Source: Sporosarcina globispora (GTDB lineage Bacteria > Bacillota > Bacilli > Bacillales > Cytobacillaceae). From it: 64,000 nt of DNA. Below, in pieces: positions 34,422 through 43,850 of this stretch. The stretch lies in NCBI RefSeq assembly GCF_001274725.1, contig NZ_LGUF01000007.1:2837710-2901709 (forward strand), in the 5' to 3' direction. Numbering within the stretch: the stretch's first letter is position 1; every line of letters starts with the position of its first letter. The notes beneath the pieces are model-generated. The model saw nothing but the letters and a program-made list of their open reading frames with translations, was not told the origin of the DNA and searched no databases. A program made the translations under genes and the position numbers.

Positions 34422-35186
34422 TTGGAAAAAATCCATGCTGAAATATCAGATTTTATTTGCACCATTACCATTAAGAATCCGCCAATGAATATCTTGACAA
34501 AAGAATTCCGGGAAGAGTTCGTTCCCTATATGGAGAAGCTAAAAACCTCTTCAGATGTTCGAGTTATTGTCATTACTGGGGAAGGGGATCGGGCTTTTTG
34601 TGCGGGAGCCGATTTAAACGAAGAAGGAGAGCTGACTCCTGAATCTGTCCGCCAGTTCTTAGAAGAAGATTGCAGAATTTACGATATTGTTAATGAAATG
34701 CCTCAGCCTGTGATTGCTGCAGTTAATGGCTATGCATTTGGCGGAGGGTTCGAGCTTGCCTTAGCATGTGATATTCGCATCATGTCGGAACGTGCCAAGC
34801 TTTGTGCAGCAGGGGTAAAGGTTGGACTGGTTGTCGGACCAACTCGTTTAGTCAGGCTTTTGGGTGAAGCATATGCCAAAGAAGTGATATTGACTGGCAG
34901 AACGATAACAGCTGAAGAGGCAAATCTAAGAGGTTTGGCAAGCAGGGTGGTATCCCCTGACAAATTATTAACAGAAGCAATGGAATGGGCGAAGCTGATT
35001 GCTTCCCGTGCTCCAATCGCTGTAAGACATGCGAAGAACACGATTCAGAAAACCATGGATGCAGAGTGGCAGGAAGCAATGAAACAGGAACTGGATGCAT
35101 TTGTTGAATGCCAGGATACATGGGATCACAAACATGCGATCGAATCTTTTTTCAACAAGCAGCAGCCGTCTTTTAAAGGGATATAG
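34422..35186 (+). CDS. Enoyl-CoA hydratase/isomerase (crotonase) family protein
   Basis: About 254 residues. The crotonase oxyanion-hole segments are visible (AFCAGADL and NGYAFGGGFELALACDIR); the latter is the family signature. The acidic catalytic positions (usual E in GxxxE) are not obvious, so the reaction is uncertain. The TTG at 34422 is preferred because AGGGTGAT (34407-34414) is well spaced for it and it gives a normal crotonase N-terminus; GTG 34410 and ATG 34413 lie within the SD. Confidence 0.83.
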   Translation: MEKIHAEISDFICTITIKNPPMNILTKEFREEFVPYMEKLKTSSDVRVIVITGEGDRAFCAGADLNEEGELTPESVRQFLEEDCRIYDIVNEMPQPVIAAVNGYAFGGGFELALACDIRIMSERAKLCAAGVKVGLVVGPTRLVRLLGEAYAKEVILTGRTITAEEANLRGLASRVVSPDKLLTEAMEWAKLIASRAPIAVRHAKNTIQKTMDAEWQEAMKQELDAFVECQDTWDHKHAIESFFNKQQPSFKGI

Positions 35187-35247
35187 TTTTGAAATTGAAA
35201 AAATCTTTTAATTAGGGAGTTGTTTTTAATAGATGAAGGAAGCACTA

Positions 35248-36228
35248 ATGTACCCGGCAGCTACTGCACTGGTAAAAGTTCTGGCAGGTGTTAAGAGTGG
35301 GGAAAAAGTAGTAATCTTAACAGATTTTTTAACTGATGGAATCACAAAAATTCTGGCCTCTGTAGTCTGTTCACTCGACGCTGAGCCAATCACGATCTCA
35401 ATGCCGCCAAGGAAAGGACATGGAGATGCATTGCCGGATGCAGTCGCAGCGGCAATGAAGGAAGCCGATGTGATCATCGCACCGACAACCTATAACATTG
35501 CCCATACAAAAGCCCGGCACGATGCACAAAGGGCCGGAGCCAGAGTATTAATCTTACCTGAAGCACATGAAGACATTTTATTAAGCAAGGGATTACATGC
35601 TGACTTTGCTGCACTCAGACCTCAAGTGGAAAAACTGGCAGACATATTGACAGCTGGAGAATCTGTCCGTATCACGACAGCTCTTGGCACAGATTTAAGA
35701 TTTTCCATCAAAGGCAGGTCAGGAAGAGCCTTAACAGGGTTTGCAAATAGTACGGATGTTTCGGCTGCTCACTGCATCGAATCCAGCATTGCTCCGGTTG
35801 AAGGAACCGCTGAAGGAACTTTGGTGGTAGATGGGAGTATTCCAGGGGTTGGTCTAATTGAGACTCCTGTTGAAGTAGTGTTTAAGGAAGGAAAGGCGGT
35901 TTCGATTACGGGAGGCAGAGAAGCTGAGCAATTCAGGAAAATATTGATGGAGAAGAATGATGAAGAAGGAAACATTTATTTTGCCGGTGAGTTTGGCATT
36001 GGCATGAATCCTGAATGTGAATTGGAAAACAGCATGCTAAGTGATGAAGGTGTATATGGAACCATCCACATTGCTTTAGGTACGAATGCATATATCGGGG
36101 GAACTGTTAAGGCCAAAGGGCATTACGATATGGTCGTAAAGGATCCGCAGGTAGAAATCGACGGTAAACTCATTCTGGACAATCAGGAACTCTATTTATT
36201 TGAAGATAAGGCACTAAATAGACTTTGA
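35248..36228 (+). CDS. M29 aminopeptidase / NicX-like metalloprotein (paralog 2)
   Basis: About 326 residues, clearly homologous along its length to the 29150 product (VKSGEKVVILTD near the N-terminus, ESSIAPVEGTAEG, EFGIGMNP, TIHIALG, KGHYDMV). The H-x-D pair and the central His are kept, but the residue matching H247 of paralog 1 is acidic/Gly, so the two are likely not equivalent. They could form a heteromer or act on successive substrates. The ATG at 35248 has GAAGGA six bases upstream; ATG 35233 lacks a well-spaced SD. Confidence 0.7.
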   Translation: MYPAATALVKVLAGVKSGEKVVILTDFLTDGITKILASVVCSLDAEPITISMPPRKGHGDALPDAVAAAMKEADVIIAPTTYNIAHTKARHDAQRAGARVLILPEAHEDILLSKGLHADFAALRPQVEKLADILTAGESVRITTALGTDLRFSIKGRSGRALTGFANSTDVSAAHCIESSIAPVEGTAEGTLVVDGSIPGVGLIETPVEVVFKEGKAVSITGGREAEQFRKILMEKNDEEGNIYFAGEFGIGMNPECELENSMLSDEGVYGTIHIALGTNAYIGGTVKAKGHYDMVVKDPQVEIDGKLILDNQELYLFEDKALNRL

Positions 36229-36265
36229 GTGAATTGAATCCATTTTATAGAAGGAGATGGTTTGA

Positions 36266-37411
36266 ATGAGTGCATTACAAGGCATTAGAGTGATTGACTT
36301 AAGCCAGGTCATGGCAGGGCCTTATTGCGGAATGCTGCTGGCAGATATGGGTGCTGATGTCATAAAAGTTGAACCGCCAAAAGGTGAGAGCACCAGAAGA
36401 TGGTCCCCTTATAAGGAAGGGGAGAGCGGAGCTTTTATGGCGATAAATCGGAACAAGCGCAGCATAACGCTTGATTTAAAAGACGGCGAAGATCAGAAAG
36501 TTTTTTATAAATTAATCGAAACAGCTGATATATTGATAGAAAATTTCCGGCCTGGTGTTGTGAAGCGTCTGGGCGTTGACTATGAAACACTCAATCAGAT
36601 TAACCCAAAGCTGATCTACTGCTCTATTTCTGGATTTGGCCAGTATGGCCCTTATTCTTCCCGTGGCGGTTATGACTTAATCGCACAGGGAATGACCGGA
36701 ATTATGAGTGTGACTGGTGAACGGAATGGCAATCCGGTTAAGTGCGGCCTTCCGATTATCGATTTGGGTTCAGGACTGTTTTCTGTCTATGGCATATTAT
36801 CCGCATTGTATTCCAGGGTTCATTCCAATGAGGGACAGTATATTGACGCTTCTTTATATGATACGGGGATCGCATTATCGGTCTGGGAAAGCACCCAATA
36901 TTGGTTTACGGGAGAAACACCAGCACCTACTGGAAGCGGTCACCGCTTGTCTGCTCCTTATCAGGCATTTCGGGCAAGCGATGGTTATTTTACTGTTGGA
37001 GCAGATACTCCACATCATTGGCCGGTATTTTGCCAGATCATCGGAAGACCTGAATTCTTATCTGATGACCGATTTGTTGATGACGCCTCTCGAATTCAGC
37101 ACTTAACTGAATTTGTCAGATTAATTGAAGAGAAAACGAGTCTGAATCCGAGACATTACTGGCTGGAAAAATTCGAGGAGGCGGGAATTCCTGCTGGCCC
37201 AATAAATAGTTATCCCGAATCTTTAACTGACCAGCACACACTATCCCGAAGAATGATAGAAGAGGTTGTGCACCCTGTTGCCGGGAAAATAAAAGCATTA
37301 GGAATTCCTGTCAAACTATCAAAGACTCCTGGAAAGATTGCGAAAGCTGCTCCTGTGCTGGGAGAGCATAAAGAGGAAATCTTAAAAGAATTAGGGCTCG
37401 TGGCTAAATAA
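36266..37411 (+). CDS. CaiB/BaiF (class III) CoA transferase
   Basis: A 381-residue family III CoA transferase. It has the N-terminal VIDLSQVMAGPYCGMLLADMGADVIKVE signature split over the CoA site, NRNKRSITLDLK, and a catalytic Asp in the IIDLGSG stretch. It transfers CoA between carboxylic acids, activating the pathway substrate. The SD is AAGGAGATGG. Together with the crotonase it implies CoA-thioester intermediates. Confidence 0.9.
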   Translation: MSALQGIRVIDLSQVMAGPYCGMLLADMGADVIKVEPPKGESTRRWSPYKEGESGAFMAINRNKRSITLDLKDGEDQKVFYKLIETADILIENFRPGVVKRLGVDYETLNQINPKLIYCSISGFGQYGPYSSRGGYDLIAQGMTGIMSVTGERNGNPVKCGLPIIDLGSGLFSVYGILSALYSRVHSNEGQYIDASLYDTGIALSVWESTQYWFTGETPAPTGSGHRLSAPYQAFRASDGYFTVGADTPHHWPVFCQIIGRPEFLSDDRFVDDASRIQHLTEFVRLIEEKTSLNPRHYWLEKFEEAGIPAGPINSYPESLTDQHTLSRRMIEEVVHPVAGKIKALGIPVKLSKTPGKIAKAAPVLGEHKEEILKELGLVAK

Positions 37412-37456
37412 TGTGCCACATATAAATCCTCATTTTAGGTAAGGAGAAGGATATGG

Positions 37457-37984
37457 ATGATTGAACAATTAAAAGGTCGGGTTCCTTCCATACATGCCGA
37501 AACCATGATACATGACTCGGCACAAGTGATTGGTGACGTCAGAATAGCCAAAAATGTCAGTGTCTGGCCCCAATCAGTCTTAAGAGCAGACGATGATAAT
37601 TTTATCGAAATAGGTGAAGGAAGCAATATTCAGGACGGCTGTATCTGCCATGTGACACCTGAGGCACCTTTAAGGATAGGGAAAATGGTTACCGTAGGGC
37701 ATGGTGCCATATTACATGCCTGTACGATCGAAGATGGAGCTTTGATTGGCATTGGTTCAATTATTTTAGACGGGGCTGTCATTGAAAAGGGAGCACAAGT
37801 TGGAGCGGGTGCGTTAGTGCCTCCAGGGAAGGTGATTCCTAAAGGCAGCTTAGCTGTTGGAGTTCCTGCAAAAATCGTCCGTGAGCTAACAGAGAATGAA
37901 ATACATGACCTGGAAAAAAATGCAGAGGAATACATCGAGCTATGGAAACGCGATTATCGTGAAGAGAGTGAGGAGATATTATGA
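37457..37984 (+). CDS. Hexapeptide-repeat gamma-carbonic-anhydrase-like protein (PaaY/CaiE-like)
   Basis: A 175-residue left-handed beta-helix protein with hexapeptide repeats. The metal-site histidines are visible in VTVGHGAILHACTI (two His) and the earlier ICHVTPE. Members found in CoA-dependent catabolic operons (PaaY, CaiE) act as thioesterases or accessory factors. Its position after the CoA transferase fits that role. It overlaps the aminotransferase ATG by 4 bp. Confidence 0.83.
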   Translation: MIEQLKGRVPSIHAETMIHDSAQVIGDVRIAKNVSVWPQSVLRADDDNFIEIGEGSNIQDGCICHVTPEAPLRIGKMVTVGHGAILHACTIEDGALIGIGSIILDGAVIEKGAQVGAGALVPPGKVIPKGSLAVGVPAKIVRELTENEIHDLEKNAEEYIELWKRDYREESEEIL

Positions 37985-39288
37985 TTGAAGAGAATAAAAG
38001 TTTAGCAGAAAGAGGCGACCGAGTTCTGCCCCCGGCAGCCAACAGAGCAACGAAGATAGGCGTAATGAAAGCATATGGCTCAACGATAGAGGACGAGAGC
38101 GGGAAAAAATATCTCGACTTTGCGAGCGGTGTAGGAGTAAATAATGTTGGACACTGCCATCCCGAGGTAATTGAAGCCGTAAAGCAGCAGCTGGATACCA
38201 TGATTCACGTTGGCCATAATGTGGCTTATTATCCATCATATATTCAATTAGCGGAGGAACTAAATGAATTAACCGGAACGCAGAAAATGGTGTACTTCTC
38301 AAATAGCGGTGCAGAAGCGAATGAGGGAGCAATCAAATTAGCGAAAAAAGCGACAAAGCGTCCAGCCATCCTATCCTTTAAACGTGGATTCCATGGACGT
38401 ACACTCGCAGCGACATCGATCACTTTCTCAAGCTCAGCTTATCGTCAGGATTATGAAGGCCTTCTTCCAAGCGTATATGCCTGTGAATATCCATATCCTT
38501 TTAGAACCGGGCTAAGTTATGAAGAAGAGACGAAAAGATGTATTCAAAGCATCAATGAGGTATTTCAGTATCAAGTTGCTCCATCCCAGGTGGCAGCCAT
38601 AATCCTTGAACCGGTACAGGGAGAGGGAGGGTATATTGTACCTCCGAAAGAATTTTTGAAGCAAATAAGAGAAATATGTGATCAGCATGGGATATTGCTT
38701 ATTTTTGATGAAGTTCAAACAGGTTTCGGAAGAACAGGGAAAATGTTTGCCTATGAACATTTTGGAGTAGAGCCAGACATTCTTACCTTAGGAAAGGGAA
38801 TTGCTTCAGGCTTCCCTTTAAGTGCCATCATTGCCAAGAAAGAAATTATGGAAAAATGGGAGCCGGGAACACATGGAGGCACTTATGGCGGAAACCCTGT
38901 CTCCTGCGCGGCAGCCTTGGCTTCCATAGAAATTTTAAAACGGGAAGGAATAGATAATGCCCAAACCTTAGGGGGATATCTAAAACAGCAATTATTTGAT
39001 TTACAGTCAGAGTTTGCCGGTATTGGTGATGTTAGAGGCTTGGGCTTGATGATTGGCATAGAGTTCACGGATGAAAAAGGCAGCCCGGATGCCAGTACAG
39101 TAAATTGGCTGAAGAATTTTGCGTTAGAACACGGAGTCATTCTTTTAACCTGCGGCACTGAGAAGAATGTTTTGCGGTTTATCCCGCCTGCAACGGTATT
39201 AAAAGAGGAACTTGATCAAGCAGTTTCTGTACTGAAGGAAGGATTGCAGCAACTTGCTAAAAAGGAGAGCGGTCATGCTATATATTAA
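37981..39288 (+). CDS. Class III omega-aminotransferase, 4-aminobutyrate aminotransferase-like
   Basis: A 435-residue PLP enzyme. GabT-like motifs are NSGAEANEGAIKLA, the HGRTLAA loop, [13 protein letters not shown] and the PLP lysine in LTLGKGIASGFPLSA. It converts an omega-amino acid and 2-oxoglutarate to a semialdehyde and glutamate. It directly precedes a semialdehyde dehydrogenase, forming a GABA-shunt-like pair at the lower end of the pathway. Confidence 0.88.
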   Translation: MIEENKSLAERGDRVLPPAANRATKIGVMKAYGSTIEDESGKKYLDFASGVGVNNVGHCHPEVIEAVKQQLDTMIHVGHNVAYYPSYIQLAEELNELTGTQKMVYFSNSGAEANEGAIKLAKKATKRPAILSFKRGFHGRTLAATSITFSSSAYRQDYEGLLPSVYACEYPYPFRTGLSYEEETKRCIQSINEVFQYQVAPSQVAAIILEPVQGEGGYIVPPKEFLKQIREICDQHGILLIFDEVQTGFGRTGKMFAYEHFGVEPDILTLGKGIASGFPLSAIIAKKEIMEKWEPGTHGGTYGGNPVSCAAALASIEILKREGIDNAQTLGGYLKQQLFDLQSEFAGIGDVRGLGLMIGIEFTDEKGSPDASTVNWLKNFALEHGVILLTCGTEKNVLRFIPPATVLKEELDQAVSVLKEGLQQLAKKESGHAIY

Positions 39289-40699
39289 TGGAGAATGGAA
39301 ATCTTCATATAAAAATGAATCGATTACGGTGTATAATCCTGCTACTTTAGAAAAATTCGGTGTTGTCGCTTATGGAGGAAAGGAAGAAGCCGAGGAAGCA
39401 ATCCAGGCTGCATCCGCTGCCTTTCAAGACTGGAAGAAAACAAGCGCGGATGAGAAATCGCAATATCTTAGAAAAATTTCAGATTGTTTAAGAGACAGAG
39501 AAGAAGATCTGGCAGTAACCATTACAAAAGAGATGGGTAAACCACTTAAAGAATCCATTGGTGAAGTAAAACTGGCGATTTCCTATATGGATTGGTATGC
39601 AGAAGAAGCGAAGCGTATTTATGGAGAGACGATTCCTGCTTCCAGCAGAGATAAGCGCATACTGGTATTGCAGGAGCCAGTTGGAGTGACGGGCGCGATT
39701 ACACCATGGAACTTTCCAGCCGCCATGGTTACCCGCAAAATAGCACCTGCTTTAGCTGCAGGATGTCCTGTCATCCTAAAACCAGCTTCAGCTACTCCCT
39801 TAACGGCAGTGAAAATTTTTGAAGCCATTCATCAGGCTGGTTTACCGAAAGGTGTAGCCAATTTGATTATTGGACCTTCTAATGAGATTGCCCAAACTTT
39901 ATTAGACAGCAAGCAGGTGCGAAAACTGACTTTCACAGGTTCAACGGCAGTTGGGAAAAAGCTGATGAGGGACGCGTCAAATACGGTCAAAAAAGTTTCG
40001 ATGGAATTAGGCGGTCATGCCCCTTTTATCGTATTTGAGGATGCTGATTTAGAGAAAGCCGCAGAAGCAGCGGTTGCAAGCAAGTTCAGGAATGCAGGGC
40101 AAACCTGTGTATGCACAAACCGGATTTATGTTCAGCAGGAAGTCGCAGAGGAATTTACCCGCTTGTTTGCAGAAAAGGTAAACAGTCTGAAAATTGGGAA
40201 TGGCATGGATGATAGTACAGATATTGGACCATTAATTAATGAAGAGAGCCTAGATAAGGTAATGGAACATGTGGAGGATGCCAAAGAAAAAGGCGGTGTA
40301 GTTATTTGCGGCGGATCGCAGGCAGAAACGAATGCTAAAGGTGTATTCTATCAGCCTACTGTTATTCAGCATGCAAATGAATCGATGAAGATTGCAAGAG
40401 AAGAAACATTTGGCCCAGTGGTGCCGATTTTCACCTTCGAAACGGAAGAAGAAGCAATCGAACGGGCAAATCATCCAGAATACGGACTTGCATCTTATTG
40501 CTACACTTCTGATTTAAATCGCGCTTTCCGGGTAATGGAATCTCTCGAATATGGCATTATTGGCATTAATGATGCGATGCCGACAACAGCACAAGCCCCG
40601 TTCGGAGGGATGAAGGAAAGCGGCGTAGGAAGAGAAGGGGGCAAGTACGGATTAATGGAGTATCTGGAAGAGAAGTTTGTGTCGCTCAATATTGGATAA
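39275..40699 (+). CDS. NAD(P)-dependent succinate-semialdehyde/aldehyde dehydrogenase
   Basis: A 474-residue ALDH. It has the ITPWNFPAAM cofactor loop, the general-base Glu in MELGGHAP and the nucleophilic Cys in GQTCVC. The overall sequence is close to the GabD group (two adjacent Cys, as in redox-sensitive SSADHs). The ATG at 39275 has AAGGAG; an in-frame codon at 39254 lies inside the aminotransferase without an SD. It oxidises the semialdehyde from the preceding enzyme. Confidence 0.88.
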   Translation: MLYINGEWKSSYKNESITVYNPATLEKFGVVAYGGKEEAEEAIQAASAAFQDWKKTSADEKSQYLRKISDCLRDREEDLAVTITKEMGKPLKESIGEVKLAISYMDWYAEEAKRIYGETIPASSRDKRILVLQEPVGVTGAITPWNFPAAMVTRKIAPALAAGCPVILKPASATPLTAVKIFEAIHQAGLPKGVANLIIGPSNEIAQTLLDSKQVRKLTFTGSTAVGKKLMRDASNTVKKVSMELGGHAPFIVFEDADLEKAAEAAVASKFRNAGQTCVCTNRIYVQQEVAEEFTRLFAEKVNSLKIGNGMDDSTDIGPLINEESLDKVMEHVEDAKEKGGVVICGGSQAETNAKGVFYQPTVIQHANESMKIAREETFGPVVPIFTFETEEEAIERANHPEYGLASYCYTSDLNRAFRVMESLEYGIIGINDAMPTTAQAPFGGMKESGVGREGGKYGLMEYLEEKFVSLNIG

Positions 40700-40716
40700 C
40701 CAAAGGGGCCGTCAGA

Positions 40717-42117
40717 ATGGAATTATTAATGGAGGAAATAAGCAGAATTATACCTTCAGGACAAATTTTTACGAGTTTGGCTGATCGATATAGTTATAGT
40801 TATGATGCTTCATTCGGAAGCTATCTTCCTGAAATGGTCATCCAGGTGAAAAATAAAGAGGAGATATCTTCACTTCTGAAATTGGCAAATACATTTAACA
40901 TCCCAGTATACCCTAGAGGGCAGGGGACTTCTTTAAGCGGAGGTCCTCTCCCTGTTAATGGGGGGATTGTCTTAGACATGTCCCAATGGAATGGTGATTT
41001 AAACATTTACCCGGATGATTTGGTCGCAGTCGTATCACCCGGTGTATTGACAGCGACTATCAATGAAGAAGCAGAAAAGTTTGGACTCATGTATCCACCT
41101 GATCCAAGCAGTGCCCATGTATCAACGATAGGAGGGAACTTAGCTGAAAACTCTGGCGGCCCCAGGGGCTTAAAATATGGGGTAACGAAGGATTATGTTA
41201 TCGGTTTGGAAGTGGTAACCCCTGAGGGAGAAATCATTAAAACAGGCGGAAAAACAATTAAGAATGTAACTGGCTATGACTTAACCAAATTGATTGTTGG
41301 ATCTGAAGGCACTCTTGGCATTATTACGGAAGCGACTCTAAAATTAGTGCCAAAACCACCAGCAACAAAGACGATGATGGCTGTATTTGATGATCTTGTT
41401 CAGTCGGGAAAAGCGATTTCGAAAATATTAACATCCGGAATTCTGCCTGCCAAAATGGAAATAATGGATCAGTTCTCCATTATCGCAGTGGAAAACTATC
41501 AGCCGCTGGGACTCCCTATTGATGCTGAAGCCATTCTCTTAATAGAGCTTGATGGACACCCGCTTGCTATTGAAGAGGAAATGAGAAAAATTGAAGAAAT
41601 ATTTACAGAATTTGAATCTGTCAGAGTGAAAATTGCAAAAGATCAGGACGAAGCAAAGAGTTACTGGAGGGCAAGGAAGCTGGTCTCCCCAGCTATTGTA
41701 AAAATAAAGCCAACAAAAGTATCAGAAGATGCAACAGTTCCCCGCAGCAAGATTCCCGATATGTTCCAAAAACTAAAGGAAATCCGGGAGAAATATGATG
41801 TTCATCTAGTCGTGTTTGGGCATGCGGGTGACGGAAATCTTCATCCAAATATTATCTGTGATAAAAGAGATACAGAGGAAATGATACGGGTTGAAAAAGC
41901 GGTAGAGGAAATCTTCAAAGCCGCTGTTGAACTTGGCGGAACACTCTCAGGTGAACACGGAATTGGAACGTTAAAAGCTCCTTTTATGGAAATGGAATTG
42001 GGTGCAGCCGGCCTTGATATGATGAAACGAATAAAACAAATATGGGATCCAAATAACATCTTAAATCCTGGTAAAATCTTTCCTGAGGAAGGACAAAAGC
42101 TGGTGCTTCGGGAATGA
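40717..42117 (+). CDS. FAD-linked oxidase, GlcD-like 2-hydroxyacid dehydrogenase subunit
   Basis: A 466-residue VAO-type flavoprotein. It has an FAD-binding segment PRGQGTSLSGGPLP, GGNLAENSGGPRGLKYG and a C-terminal metal/substrate motif GHAGDGNLHPN plus GEHGIG. Members oxidise glycolate, D-lactate or other D-2-hydroxy acids. It is paired with an Fe-S partner encoded next. GlcE is absent, so the complex is a D/F type. Confidence 0.88.
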   Translation: MELLMEEISRIIPSGQIFTSLADRYSYSYDASFGSYLPEMVIQVKNKEEISSLLKLANTFNIPVYPRGQGTSLSGGPLPVNGGIVLDMSQWNGDLNIYPDDLVAVVSPGVLTATINEEAEKFGLMYPPDPSSAHVSTIGGNLAENSGGPRGLKYGVTKDYVIGLEVVTPEGEIIKTGGKTIKNVTGYDLTKLIVGSEGTLGIITEATLKLVPKPPATKTMMAVFDDLVQSGKAISKILTSGILPAKMEIMDQFSIIAVENYQPLGLPIDAEAILLIELDGHPLAIEEEMRKIEEIFTEFESVRVKIAKDQDEAKSYWRARKLVSPAIVKIKPTKVSEDATVPRSKIPDMFQKLKEIREKYDVHLVVFGHAGDGNLHPNIICDKRDTEEMIRVEKAVEEIFKAAVELGGTLSGEHGIGTLKAPFMEMELGAAGLDMMKRIKQIWDPNNILNPGKIFPEEGQKLVLRE

Positions 42118-43424
42118 ATACTGCTGCAGGTCTCAAAGACAGATTACATTATAAGGAGACGTTTAATTGTGTCCAATGCGGCTATTGCTTGCCAGTTTGC
42201 CCCACTTACGAAACGATGAAGAGCGAGGTGCATTCGCCGCGTGGGCGCATTAATCTGGTCAAGATGCTGGCAGAAGACAAGATCAAGGCAGAAGATTTGC
42301 GGGAACCAATCGAAAAATGCCTTGGATGCCGCGCTTGCGAAACAGCCTGTCCGACCAGCGTGCAGTATGGGAAGATATTAGAAGGCGCTAAAGAAGTTTT
42401 AGAAAATGCAGAGCAAAAATCGAGAACACAAAAAATAAGTGAATCATTGATTTTTGATCAAATATTTCCATCGAAGAGATGGATGAATACAATTGGAAAT
42501 CTTTCATGGTTTTATCAAAAGTCCGGGATGCAAAAAATGGCCCAAAGAACAGGGATAACCCAATTTGCCCCGCTTCATCTGGGGAAATTTGAGACCGTTC
42601 TCCCTAATCTTCCTTCTCCATGGAGCCGCCAAAACAGGGCTAGCGTTTTCGAAGCCAGCGGTTCCAGAAAAGTCACTGTTGGATTTATTACGGGCTGTGT
42701 AATGGATGCCATCTTTTATGAGACGAATCGGAACACGATCGACCTGCTGACCAAAGCAGGAGCTGACGTACTTATTCCTCAAAATCAGACATGCTGTGGA
42801 GCTCTTCATGCACATGCCGGAAAAATAAAAGACGCTAAATCCCTAGCCAAAAGAAATATAGAGGCATTTGAAAAGGAAAAAGTCGACTTTATTGTTAACA
42901 ATGCTGGGGGATGTGGTGCGACTCTATTGGAATATGGTGAACTTTTTAAAGGAGATGAAGAATGGGAAACCCGAGCTAAAAACTTCTCCAGCAAAATAAG
43001 AGATATTTCGCAGGTACTAACAGAATTAGATAGTTTGAGCTTTACAAAGGAAGTAAATGGAATGATTACCTTTCAGCCATCCTGTCATATGATCAATGTT
43101 CAAAAGGTAAAGGAAGAGCCTATATCATTATTAAAGCAAGTAAAAAGCAGGGGATACCGTGAAATGAAAGACAAAGAACGGTGCTGCGGATCAGCTGGTA
43201 TTTACAATATTGTTAACTATGATGACTCCATGGAAATATTGGACAGTAAAATGAAAAATGCAAAAAACACAAATGCATCTATAATTGTAACTTCAAATCC
43301 AGGCTGCCTGCTGCAGATGAAATTAGGCATTCAAAGGGAAGGGCTTGAAAAGAGTGTAAGAGCTGTACACCTTGTAGATTTGCTGGTTGAGGCTGGGGCG
43401 GTTTCAAAGTCATTATTTTATTAA
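42114..43424 (+). CDS. Fe-S oxidoreductase, GlcF-like partner
   Basis: A 436-residue protein. Two 4Fe-4S clusters are coordinated by CVQCGYCLPVCP and CLGCRACETACP. Two CCG domains follow (QTCCGALHAHAG and ERCCGSAG with upstream Cys), the hallmark of GlcF/heterodisulfide-reductase-type electron acceptors. The start overlaps the glcD-like stop by 4 bp. It passes electrons from the flavoprotein to the respiratory chain and is the last gene of the operon. Confidence 0.9.
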   Translation: MNTAAGLKDRLHYKETFNCVQCGYCLPVCPTYETMKSEVHSPRGRINLVKMLAEDKIKAEDLREPIEKCLGCRACETACPTSVQYGKILEGAKEVLENAEQKSRTQKISESLIFDQIFPSKRWMNTIGNLSWFYQKSGMQKMAQRTGITQFAPLHLGKFETVLPNLPSPWSRQNRASVFEASGSRKVTVGFITGCVMDAIFYETNRNTIDLLTKAGADVLIPQNQTCCGALHAHAGKIKDAKSLAKRNIEAFEKEKVDFIVNNAGGCGATLLEYGELFKGDEEWETRAKNFSSKIRDISQVLTELDSLSFTKEVNGMITFQPSCHMINVQKVKEEPISLLKQVKSRGYREMKDKERCCGSAGIYNIVNYDDSMEILDSKMKNAKNTNASIIVTSNPGCLLQMKLGIQREGLEKSVRAVHLVDLLVEAGAVSKSLFY

Positions 43425-43520
43425 ATTTGAGTGAAATAAAAGCAAAATGTTAAAGCAAAGTGTAATGGTTGCACCACTATAACTCCCAAAACATATGGTC
43501 TTATCAAATACTGTGAACTT

Positions 43521-43550
43521 CCGCACAGAGAGGATACTGTGCGGTTTTTT
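43521..43550 (+). terminator. Terminator after the catabolic operon (copy 1 of a repeated hairpin)
   Basis: CGCACAG pairs with CTGTGCG, followed by GTTTTTTG. The same hairpin with small changes occurs at 49574-49603, both followed by GTATTA, indicating a duplicated terminator cassette. Confidence 0.75.
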
Positions 43551-43552
43551 GT

Positions 43553-43660
43553 ATTATTGATGTAACTCAGTACAGGGGAGAAACTGCTTATTATTAATCA
43601 TGAGTCCATTCCATATAACGTCCTGTTCAGGGTGGATGATGTTTGCGAATGACTATGTAA
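43553..43660 (+). pseudogene. Decayed copy of the 3' end of the TPR-protein gene
   Basis: About 108 bp match the last about 110 bp of the 25678-26748 gene (ATTATTGATGT..CTCAGTACAGG, then GGTGGATGATG and GAATGA.TATGTA), with substitutions and small indels that break the frame. No other part of that gene is present. The following about 120 bp (43661-43780) hold nothing recognisable. Confidence 0.75.
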
Positions 43661-43782
43661 ACTGATGACAGGGCTGTAATCGCCATAATGATAAACCACT
43701 CGATAATCCTCGTCGAAATTCGCAAAACACTGGGCTGTGCCAGTACTAAACTATAAGAATCGGCCAAATAAGACACTCATTT

Positions 43783-43812
43783 TTCAAATTGTTAGAATAA
43801 GTTTGCTACAAT
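43783..43812 (+). promoter_or_regulatory. Candidate promoter of the PRD-regulator gene
   Basis: TTCAAA (43783-43788), 18 bp, then TACAAT (43807-43812). It is the best sigma-A-like pair in the region and lies about 110 bp before the start codon. Confidence 0.4.
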
Positions 43813-43850
43813 AGAGTAAAATATCAGCAAAAATTCATTCCTGACTAAAA

